Source of the DNA: DASQLQ01 sp035629935
GTDB lineage: Bacteria; Actinomycetota; CADDZG01; WHSQ01
Length of the DNA: 8,161 nucleotides
Assembly (NCBI GenBank): GCA_035629935.1
Contig: DASQLQ010000170.1
Location: 1 to 8,161 of the forward strand
Direction of reading: 5' to 3'
Shown: positions 1-6,233 of the stretch, in pieces
Layout of the letters: each line of letters starts with the position of its first letter
Numbering within the stretch: position 1 is the first letter of the stretch
Program-made: the position numbers and the translations under genes
Notes under the pieces: generated by a model
The model's database searches: none
Told to the model about the DNA's origin: nothing
What the model saw: only the letters and a program-made list of their open reading frames with translations

Positions 1-331
1 ACCACCTGAGATAGGGAACTGCTGCCTGCCTGTACTTCTCGACCTGATCGGGGAGACCTACGACCTCGAAGCGCGATCCTCGGTAAGCCGGCGCGAGGCG
101 GCCTGCGATCGCAATGTTGAGCCATACCAAGAACGCCACCGCGAACCCAACCGCGCCCCCCACACCCCATTGCGTCCCGAGGCTCTTCCACAGAACGCTC
201 GTTAGACCAACTTCTTGGAACCACAACCAGTCCGTATAGAAGAAGGCGCCGAAGTTGGCTCCGATGAAAAGAAGGACGACGATCGCGAACACGATCGCCC
301 CGCGGTTGCGTCGCCTTCGAGCCTGGGCCAT
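1..331 (-). CDS. UPF0182 family large membrane protein, N-terminal part (runs off window)
   Basis: The first 110 residues are visible; the 3' part lies beyond position 1. The protein starts with a basic stretch (MAQARRRRNR), followed by a hydrophobic segment at about residues 12-31, then a conserved-looking block at 32-48 (YTDWLWFQEVGLTSVLW), then a second membrane segment at about 57-77. The YTDWLWF..VG.TSV block right after the first helix is what I recognise from UPF0182 (COG1615). These are very large membrane proteins, about 900-1000 residues, of unknown biochemical function, common in Actinobacteria. The ATG at 331-329 is the first possible start after the in-frame TAA of the FecR gene, 27 nt upstream. 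No good Shine-Dalgarno precedes it, so translation may depend on coupling to the FecR gene. The family call rests on remembered N-terminal motifs only. Confidence 0.8.
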   Translation of the reverse strand, partial: MAQARRRRNRGAIVFAIVVLLFIGANFGAFFYTDWLWFQEVGLTSVLWKSLGTQWGVGGAVGFAVAFLVWLNIAIAGRLAPAYRGSRFEVVGLPDQVEKYRQAAVPYLRW

Positions 332-358
332 CGCCCGAGAGTAATGGTTGGGCGGGCC

Positions 359-1609
359 TTACCAGGCGTTCATGTTGGTGTTGCCTCTACCTCCGCCTCC
401 CACAACGCCGTCCAGTGGGTCGTCAGTGGGGCTGGGAGAAGGGGAAAAGACCCTTCGAGCTTGGCACTCGACATCCGTGGGCTCGCAATTCTCCTCCTCG
501 CCGCCGCCTTCTTCGCCACCCCCGCCATCACCGTCGCCCGGCTCTTCCTCGTTTCCGGTTTGCGACCCGCCCACCTGATCCTCTCCACCACCGACCGAGT
601 CGAAGGTGTCGATCTGACCGGGTGGTTGGTCGCCCGAACCTTCCTCACCAGCCGCCACGGTGAACTCGGGCTCGTCGCCCGCGCCCCCGCCGGCTACGAC
701 TCCGGTCCCGAGAATCACGTCTTCCAACTGAGCCACCACGGGGCGCGCCGAGACATCGAGGATCGTGGCCGTCACCCCCCAAGTCGCGCCTTGGTCGTAA
801 AGACGGAAAGCCTGCCTGAACGATTCCTTGAGCGAACGCTTTCGGTCGTTGTCCGCCACGGTGAAACCGATCAACAGGTCTACGGCCCTGCGTTTCAGGT
901 AGGAACGCATGAAGGAAACGTTGTCACCATCGGACAGCGCGTTGAAGTAGGCGATGTCGGGTCGATCGTTGCCGAGTTGTCGCGAGAAACCTCGGGAGAG
1001 TAGATCGAGTTCGTCCTCGAGTTTGATGACCTCTTGGAGCTGATCCTGATCCCAGGGATCGTTGGCATCGAGCTGGTACGGCTTTCGCACCCCGGGAACC
1101 TCACCCGCCGCGATCGTCGCCTCGTAAAGCGGGGTAATGGTTAGCTGGCTCTGACCGGGACTTACGAGTCGCATAGTCGCCGTATAGGACGCGGCGCGCG
1201 CTGTGCCGAATCCCTGATCGATCCTGAAGGCACCCTTCGTTGCCGAGGCCTGAGCCCCTTCAACCTCGACCGTCGTCGACACCGGTGCACTTATCAGAAC
1301 ACTGCCGCGTTCACTCACGATGGAACGGGTCGAGTCGATGACGATCTGTGCTTTGGGTTGCATCTTGATGCTTCGTTCACCCTCGAGCTTCAACGAAGCC
1401 AGACCGTTTCTACCGGTGCTCACTACATCCTTGGGCTCAAGAGGGACGCTGTCTTCACGAACGGCGATCGTCTTCCCGTCGCGTTCGATCGTTACCTTGC
1501 CACCCTGTGCGCGGATCTCCATGTTGCCGAGCTCGTCCTCGCCGCCGAAAGACCAACATGCGCCCGCGGCGAAGACGACGAATGCCAATGGAAATATGAG
1601 CTTCTTCAT
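359..1609 (-). CDS. FecR-domain predicted lipoprotein with acidic Gly/Glu-rich C-terminal tail
   Basis: 416 residues. Residues 1-18 form a lipoprotein signal: basic MKK, a hydrophobic core, then AAGAC with Cys18 as the likely lipidated residue, so the mature protein should sit on the outer face of the cytoplasmic membrane. Residues about 30-170 are beta-rich and resemble a FecR domain (V.I.RDGK, then L.P.DVVSTGRNGLASLKLEG, then RGSVLIS, then A.ATKGAFRID). Residues 178-300 look helical and charged (DPWDQDQLQEVIKLEDELDLLSRGF), with no family I recognise. From about 306 to the end the protein is low complexity, rich in Gly, Glu and Asp, with a Cys pair (374, 382), SPSPSP and a Gly-rich end. Classical FecR proteins are anti-sigma regulators of iron uptake, but no sigma factor or TonB receptor is seen here. 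The role is unknown; scaffold or ligand sensor are options. The ATG has a good Shine-Dalgarno and follows a 125-nt gap. UPF0182 follows 27 nt downstream in the same frame. Confidence 0.78.
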   Translation of the reverse strand: MKKLIFPLAFVVFAAGACWSFGGEDELGNMEIRAQGGKVTIERDGKTIAVREDSVPLEPKDVVSTGRNGLASLKLEGERSIKMQPKAQIVIDSTRSIVSERGSVLISAPVSTTVEVEGAQASATKGAFRIDQGFGTARAASYTATMRLVSPGQSQLTITPLYEATIAAGEVPGVRKPYQLDANDPWDQDQLQEVIKLEDELDLLSRGFSRQLGNDRPDIAYFNALSDGDNVSFMRSYLKRRAVDLLIGFTVADNDRKRSLKESFRQAFRLYDQGATWGVTATILDVSARPVVAQLEDVILGTGVVAGGGAGDEPEFTVAAGEEGSGDQPPGQIDTFDSVGGGEDQVGGSQTGNEEEPGDGDGGGGEEGGGEEENCEPTDVECQARRVFSPSPSPTDDPLDGVVGGGGRGNTNMNAW

Positions 1610-1615
1610 GTCCGA

Positions 1616-1622
1616 TTCCCCC
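1616..1622 (-). promoter_or_regulatory. Ribosome binding site of the FecR gene
   Basis: Read on the minus strand this is GGGGGAA, ending 6 nt before the ATG at 1609-1607. It is one of the clearest Shine-Dalgarno sequences in the window. It fixes the start that yields the lipoprotein signal peptide and suggests independent translation initiation for this gene. Confidence 0.6.
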
Positions 1623-1695
1623 GGCTCGGCGGGAGGGCCACGTGCGTCACATATGTAGCGTTACGTAGCAAACCGCCCAGGTGAATAGCCCTTTA

Positions 1696-1721
1696 TGACT
1701 ATTTGATGCCCGGATTGACTA
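1696..1721. repeat. Direct repeat TGACTA at 20-bp spacing, overlapping palindrome TGACTAGTCA
   Basis: TGACTA occurs on the plus strand at 1696-1701 and again at 1716-1721, exactly 20 bp apart, which is about two helical turns. The second copy is the left half of the perfect 10-bp palindrome TGACTAGTCA (1716-1725). Such spacing suits an operator for a dimeric regulator, and the copies coincide with the weak promoter elements. The motifs are short and chance is quite possible. Confidence 0.3.
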
Positions 1722-1734
1722 GTCATTCGTTCAT

Positions 1735-4539
1735 TCAGGCCTTGACCGGAGCACGCGACGCCGGGATCGTGATCGTCAGACGGGTCCCCTCGTTGGGTTG
1801 GCTCTCGACGTCGATCGACCCCTCGTGCGCCTCGATGATGCGCTGGACGAAGGCCAACCCGAGCCCCAGGCCCCCATAAGAGCGGGTCTCGGAACCATCC
1901 AACTGCTGAAAGTCCGAGAAGATCTTGCCCATGTCCTCGGGCATGATCCCGATCCCTTCATCCGAGATGCTGATCTGCACCTCCCCCCTATGACCGTTGG
2001 CAGCATCGGTGCCGGTCGCACGGAGCTTGATGGTGCCGCCGGACGGCGAGAACTTCACCGCGTTGTCCAGGACCTCCTCGAGCGAACGTCTCAGCAGCCT
2101 CTCGTCGCCGACCACCGACGGCAGTGCGGCTGCAACATCGGCTTCGACCGAGTGGAGTGGGCTGCGCGCAGCCCACTCTGTCGCCAGCGAGTTGACGATC
2201 GAACCGATGTCGACCGATGTCGTCTTGGGGGCCAACCGGCCTGCTTCCATAGCCGAGAAATCGACCAGTAGTTGAACGATCCGCTCGAGTCGTCCGGTCG
2301 ACTCGAGGATCCCCAGGGCGAACTTCTTCGCCTTGTCTGGGGGAATGTCCTTGTGACCCAGGATCTCCGCGTAACCCTTGATCGGGGTCAGTGGGGTACG
2401 CAACTCATGCGAGATGTTCGACAGGAATTCGGTCTTCATTCGCTCGACCTCGCGCTCGCGGGTCATATCGCGGAGTACGGCTACCGCCCCCGAGATGCCG
2501 CCCTCGACCCCGGGCAGCACCGCGCTCACCACTGCTACCGGCACGAGGTCGCCACCCCGTTTGAGATAGACCCCGTCGACTGAGCCCCTCACGAGGTCGA
2601 AGATCGGCAGCGTGACGGATTCGCCCTGACCGTCCCTGGCATCGAGCACCTCACGCACCGGCTTGCCGACGGCGTTGTCGGATCTCACTCCCGTGATCTG
2701 TTCGGCTGCCTGGTTGAAAGCGAGCACGTTGAGCTCTTCATCGACCGCGACCAAACCGTCGGCCATCGACTCGATGATCGTCTCGATGCGGGCACGAAGA
2801 TCGTGCTCCTGACGCGCTGCATCCCGGAGGTCATTCGTCATCCGGAACAAAGAGGCTGTCATCTCGTTGAAGGTCTCGCCGAGCTGGCCGACCTCGTCCT
2901 CTCCATGAACGCGGGCGACAACCTTGAGGTTCCCTTCCCGGACCGCACCCGCGGCTTCGGTCAGGTCTTGGATCGGCTGGGTGATCGCACGTCCCGAGAA
3001 CCAAGCGAGAACCAGCGAGACGGCTCCCACGCCCATGGCGATCAGGAACAGGATCCTCGTGAACAGGCCCCGCGCTTCCACCACGTTGCGGGCAGGCGAT
3101 GACAAGACGATCGTTGCCACCTGATCGTCGGCTTGATTCTTCAGGCATGCGATGGCGCTGAAGTACGCCAGGTCACCCACTGCGATCTGCCCCGTCACCG
3201 GCCGGTTCGAACAGGACTGCACCTGAGACCGCAAACCCGCGGGGATGAGCCCCCTGGCCGGCACCTTGCCGGGGAGGTCGGAGGCAACGGTCTTGCCGTG
3301 CACGATCATGGAAGCCTTCGAGCCCAGCCTGCTGCTGATGCCCTCGATCCTCAACGCATCCACCCACTTGCCGATCGCAACGATCCCGATGCGCCGATTG
3401 GGTTGATTCGGATCGGTGACCTCGTGACCGGCCACGATGGCGACCAGATCCCGTCCAACGTGATCCACACTGACGGCGACCTCGCTGCCCCCGGCGATGT
3501 CACCGATCACCTGCGACCCATTGATCGTCACGATGTCGATCTCTTTAAGGGGAGTGGGCCTTGGCGGCTTTCTCCCTCTGTCGCGATGGGGGCCGCGGCC
3601 CGAGAAGGCGAGAACGGCCCCTCGCGCGTCCATCACCATCACGAATCCGTCCTGAAGCTCGAACGTCGGCGTCGAGCGGATGCCGTTCGCCAACCCTCCG
3701 ACGTTGCTGCGCGAGGCGATCCTCTGACGAACTCCCGGCAGGTCCTGCGTGATCGTGCTCACGTCATCCTTCAACTCGCCGGCCGAGTCCTGTGTGATGT
3801 CGTCGACAACGGATTCGACCTGAGTCCCCAGTTGTCTCAGCTCTTCGTCCTCAACACTGTTCGAGATCACACCCGTCAGCGCAGTGGACAGAGCGAGCAC
3901 GACGGCCATCAACAGGACGGCGAATGATGCAACGAACCGAGTCCGGATGCTCGATCGGACAACCGACCAGATCCACGACCCAAGAGCACCGAAGGCCAGC
4001 AGTTTGAGCCCGTGAGCCGCGTAGACGAGACCAGAAACGGTGCGCGTCCCCACCTCGGACTCGGACGGAGCCCCCGCCGTCAGGACGTGTGCGACCGTGA
4101 ACAACAGAGCGAAGACTGCAAGCCGGCGAAGGGCCTTCGTCTCGGGCGATCGCGAACCGGCAAGGGCGGCGAAGAAAAGGACGAGCGATGCTCCCGCGGG
4201 GGCCAACAGGAGAGGCTCCTTCAAGGTCCACACCGCCGGCGCCACTGCCGCGGCCTTCAAGCTCCCGACCAGCCCGATGACCACAAATGCGAGCCCCAAC
4301 GCCTCGAGGGCGATGAGAATCCGGGCGTCGTCCGTCACCGCATTGGCGAACGACCCGCCGTGAAGAACCTGGGCTCCCGCCAGCGCAGCGAAACCCGCCG
4401 CAACGGTTAACCGATTAGAGGGTTCACCGGGGACGAGGTCCGAACGGCTGAAAGCAAGCACGGCTCCTGCTGCGAAGACCAGGAACCCAAGGAACTCGAC
4501 CGTGAAGTGGGCGGGAACCGCCACGACGCTCTCGAACAT
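1735..4539 (-). CDS. Membrane sensor histidine kinase: MASE3-like 7TM - Cache-like - HAMP - PAS - HisKA - HATPase
   Basis: 934 residues. Residues 1-195 hold about six or seven hydrophobic segments and resemble a MASE3-type sensor: H11 in HFTVEFLGFLVF, H60 in AQVLHGG and H176 in AAHGLKLLAFG sit where I recall conserved His in that family. A helix at about 201-224 leads into an extracytoplasmic region (226-488) with two Cache-like strand patterns (FVMVMDARGAVLAFSG; ASMIVHGKTVASD) and two Cys (443, 465). A helix at 493-514 precedes HAMP (about 515-570), a PAS domain (about 585-695), and HisKA with phospho-acceptor His711 in SNISHELRTPL. The HATPase shows N-box Asn826 (LEEVLDNAVKFSP), G1 DEGIGI (860-865), F-box FSDFQQLDG and G2 GGLGLGLAFV. 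All catalytic motifs are intact, so it should be active. The start ATG lies 33 nt after the permease stop, with a weak Shine-Dalgarno. No response regulator is adjacent, so the output is unknown. Confidence 0.93.
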   Translation of the reverse strand: MFESVVAVPAHFTVEFLGFLVFAAGAVLAFSRSDLVPGEPSNRLTVAAGFAALAGAQVLHGGSFANAVTDDARILIALEALGLAFVVIGLVGSLKAAAVAPAVWTLKEPLLLAPAGASLVLFFAALAGSRSPETKALRRLAVFALLFTVAHVLTAGAPSESEVGTRTVSGLVYAAHGLKLLAFGALGSWIWSVVRSSIRTRFVASFAVLLMAVVLALSTALTGVISNSVEDEELRQLGTQVESVVDDITQDSAGELKDDVSTITQDLPGVRQRIASRSNVGGLANGIRSTPTFELQDGFVMVMDARGAVLAFSGRGPHRDRGRKPPRPTPLKEIDIVTINGSQVIGDIAGGSEVAVSVDHVGRDLVAIVAGHEVTDPNQPNRRIGIVAIGKWVDALRIEGISSRLGSKASMIVHGKTVASDLPGKVPARGLIPAGLRSQVQSCSNRPVTGQIAVGDLAYFSAIACLKNQADDQVATIVLSSPARNVVEARGLFTRILFLIAMGVGAVSLVLAWFSGRAITQPIQDLTEAAGAVREGNLKVVARVHGEDEVGQLGETFNEMTASLFRMTNDLRDAARQEHDLRARIETIIESMADGLVAVDEELNVLAFNQAAEQITGVRSDNAVGKPVREVLDARDGQGESVTLPIFDLVRGSVDGVYLKRGGDLVPVAVVSAVLPGVEGGISGAVAVLRDMTREREVERMKTEFLSNISHELRTPLTPIKGYAEILGHKDIPPDKAKKFALGILESTGRLERIVQLLVDFSAMEAGRLAPKTTSVDIGSIVNSLATEWAARSPLHSVEADVAAALPSVVGDERLLRRSLEEVLDNAVKFSPSGGTIKLRATGTDAANGHRGEVQISISDEGIGIMPEDMGKIFSDFQQLDGSETRSYGGLGLGLAFVQRIIEAHEGSIDVESQPNEGTRLTITIPASRAPVKA
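2155..2178. repeat. Perfect 24-bp palindrome inside the kinase gene
   Basis: The left arm GAGTGGGCTGCG is followed immediately by its exact reverse complement, with no spacer and no mismatch. It encodes residues 788-795 (EWAARSPL) of the kinase, in the linker between HisKA and HATPase. In RNA it would fold as a GC-rich stem of about 10 bp with a 4-nt loop. No T-run follows, so it is not a standard terminator. The palindrome is certain; its function is unknown. Confidence 0.9.
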
Positions 4540-4572
4540 CGTCCGTCAGTGTCCCACGATGAATGGGATGTA

Positions 4573-5337
4573 TCAGGTGATATCCCGCTTCCGCGTAACG
4601 AAGATCGCAAGAGCTAAGAACAGCACCACATATCCCAAGAAGAAGAACCCTGCTGCGCCGGGCGCGAGGATTTCCTGGGAGAACCCGCCGAACACAGCGG
4701 CGTCCGATTCCATCCCGAACGCGGTGGCCACCTGAGTGGGGGTCCACCTCCCGACCTCCGGAAGCAATCCGGTCAAGACGGAGGAGCCGATGGGCTCCAA
4801 GAGAACCAGCGCCATCGCCGCCACCTGATTGGCGATGATGGCGCCGACCCCGAGGCCGAACCCGGCATACAGAGACATGACCGCCAGTTCTCGCACGTAG
4901 TCGAGAAGGATCTTGTCCCACCCGACCACCATCGTCACGTCCTGCACCGAGAGGAACGCGAGTGTGGCGCCGGTAGCGATGCAAGCGACCACAGTCCCGT
5001 AGGCAACCGCAACGATCATGTATGCGAAGAGCTTGGCGATGAGCACCCGGTGACGCTCGGGGGTACCGAGGAAGGTGGAGGTGATGGTGCGGTGCCGGTA
5101 TTCACCAGTGATCCCCATCACGGCGAAGACGAGAATGAGCGTCGTCCCACCTCCCGCACTCAGCAACTGCCGCTGCGCCACTTCACTCGTCAAATCGAAA
5201 CCCGGTATCACGCCGCTATTGAGGCTGATCGCGGTGGCAACGAAGGAAAGCGCAGATAGAAGGAACGCAAAGAGCAGGATGACGGTCATCGCCCGCTGGG
5301 TCCTCAGCTTGAACAACTCGAGAGCGACAAGTTTCAC
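4573..5337 (-). CDS. ABC-2 type transporter permease
   Basis: 254 residues with about six membrane segments (roughly 17-37, 60-76, 104-128, 148-170, 172-190, 228-247). Between segments 2 and 3 is the motif GITGEYRHRTITSTFLGTPERHRVLIAK (77-102), typical of ABC-2 permeases that pair with a single separate ATPase. The start is GTG at 5337-5335, overlapping the ATPase stop in GTGA; AAGGGAG seven bases upstream supports it. Translational coupling implies a 1:1 complex with the ATPase, probably an exporter built from two copies of each. The substrate cannot be told: drug, lipid, peptide or polysaccharide are all possible. It ends RKRDIT, 33 nt before the kinase start, so the kinase might sense or control transport, but this is inference from position only. 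Confidence 0.87.
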   Translation of the reverse strand: MKLVALELFKLRTQRAMTVILLFAFLLSALSFVATAISLNSGVIPGFDLTSEVAQRQLLSAGGGTTLILVFAVMGITGEYRHRTITSTFLGTPERHRVLIAKLFAYMIVAVAYGTVVACIATGATLAFLSVQDVTMVVGWDKILLDYVRELAVMSLYAGFGLGVGAIIANQVAAMALVLLEPIGSSVLTGLLPEVGRWTPTQVATAFGMESDAAVFGGFSQEILAPGAAGFFFLGYVVLFLALAIFVTRKRDIT

Positions 5338-6233
5338 GACTCGGCTCCCTTCTCCGTCTCACCCGTGAGCTCGAAGAAGGCCTCTTCCAACGTGTGCATG
5401 TCTTGGACGAGCTCGTGCAATGCGATCCCTTTAGCGGCGGCAAGGTCCCCGATCACATCGGGCGCGGCGTTCGCGAGCAGAGCGCCTTCAGAAGCTTCGA
5501 CCTTGATCCCCTGCTCCCGCAGTAGATCCGCAAGCTTGTCGGCAGCAGGGCTCTTGAAGCGAGATCTGACTTCTGCCCCACGGGTTAGCTCGTCGAGTCG
5601 AGCGATCCTGACCAGTTTCCCGTGATCGACAACCACGACGTCGTCGACGACGACCGCTACCTCCGAAAGGACATGGCTCGAGATCAGCACCAGACCCCCC
5701 TTGGACGCGTGATAGCGAAGCAGCTCACGCATCCAGCGGATGCCCGCCGGGTCCAGCCCGTTGGCCGGCTCGTCGAGCACGAGTACTTCCGGATCGGCCA
5801 GAAGGGCACCGCCGATGGCCAATCGCTGACGCATACCAAGCGAGTAGCCCTTCGTGCGTTTGTTTGCGAATGCAGCGAGTCCGACCATGTCCAAGACTTC
5901 GTCGACGCGTGCGTCGCCAACGCCCGCTGTGCGACCGAGCACCCGGAGGTGATCGCGGCCGGTACGGCCTGGATAGAAAGACGAGCCCTCGAGCACCGTC
6001 CCAACCGTCCTCAATGGATTGTCCAAGTCTCGGTATCGCTTGCCGTTGACGATTGCCGTTCCCGACGTGGGCGACGCCAGATCCAGGAGGCAGCGCATCG
6101 TCGTCGTCTTGCCGGCCCCATTCGGTCCGACGAACCCCGTCACCCTGCCCGACGACACCTCGAAGCTGAGCCCGTCGACAGCGGTGACGTCCTTGAAGCG
6201 TTTCGTGAGGTTCTCAACCGCGATCGAGGTCAT
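5334..6233 (-). CDS. ABC transporter ATP-binding protein
   Basis: 299 residues from the ATG at 6233-6231. It has the full set of ABC ATPase motifs: Walker A GPNGAGKTT (36-44), signature YSLGMRQRLAI (130-140), Walker B LVLDEP (151-156) with D-loop GLDPAG, and His187 in LISSHVLSEV. At the Q-loop position there is LEGSSFYPG, with Glu in place of Gln, as I recall for bacitracin/lantibiotic-type exporters. Residues about 220-299 form the C-terminal extension common in ABC-2 ATPases. The reading frame is open further upstream, but those 63 residues are Arg/Gly-rich and overlap the protease gene; the chosen start forms TAATG with the protease stop and has GAAGGA 8 nt upstream. It powers the permease encoded next. 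Substrate unknown. Confidence 0.93.
   Translation of the reverse strand: MTSIAVENLTKRFKDVTAVDGLSFEVSSGRVTGFVGPNGAGKTTTMRCLLDLASPTSGTAIVNGKRYRDLDNPLRTVGTVLEGSSFYPGRTGRDHLRVLGRTAGVGDARVDEVLDMVGLAAFANKRTKGYSLGMRQRLAIGGALLADPEVLVLDEPANGLDPAGIRWMRELLRYHASKGGLVLISSHVLSEVAVVVDDVVVVDHGKLVRIARLDELTRGAEVRSRFKSPAADKLADLLREQGIKVEASEGALLANAAPDVIGDLAAAKGIALHELVQDMHTLEEAFFELTGETEKGAES
5345..5351 (-). promoter_or_regulatory. Ribosome binding site of the ABC permease
   Basis: AAGGGAG on the minus strand ends 7 nt before the GTG at 5337-5335 and lies within the end of the ATPase gene. It decides in favour of the GTG start, which gives the 4-base overlap with the ATPase stop codon. Confidence 0.6.

Larger units (their letters stand above)
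1610..1734 (-). promoter_or_regulatory. Intergenic region, possible promoter for FecR-UPF0182
   Basis: This 125-nt gap is the longest non-coding stretch in the window and the only one large enough for an internal promoter. Its kinase-proximal half (about 1681-1734) is richer in A+T than the surrounding genes. A weak sigma70-like pair can be drawn on the minus strand: TAGTCA at 1721-1716 and CATAAA at 1697-1692, spacer 18, each matching consensus at 4 of 6 positions. Closer to the FecR gene are short palindromes (TACGTA, CATATG, CACGTG). I see no hairpin followed by a T-run, so no intrinsic terminator separates the kinase gene from the FecR gene. The promoter is a guess and readthrough from upstream remains possible. 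Confidence 0.3.

Noticed and set aside
348..578. Plus-strand Pro/Ser-rich open frame of 76 codons
   Set aside because: It is the complement of the Gly/Glu-rich tail of the FecR protein, so its composition is explained.
215..1003. Plus-strand open frame of 262 codons opposite the UPF0182 and FecR genes
   Set aside because: It crosses the boundary between two well-supported minus-strand genes and has no recognisable domain.
1610..1734. Intrinsic terminator after the kinase gene
   Set aside because: No GC-rich hairpin followed by a T-run was found on the minus strand.
3133..3927. Plus-strand open frame of 264 codons opposite the kinase sensor region
   Set aside because: His/Arg/Asp-rich shadow product without motifs; the minus-strand kinase frame is continuous here.
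4424..4984. Minus-strand open frame of 186 codons overlapping the permease and kinase start
   Set aside because: Arg-rich out-of-frame shadow of the permease; both real genes are intact around it.
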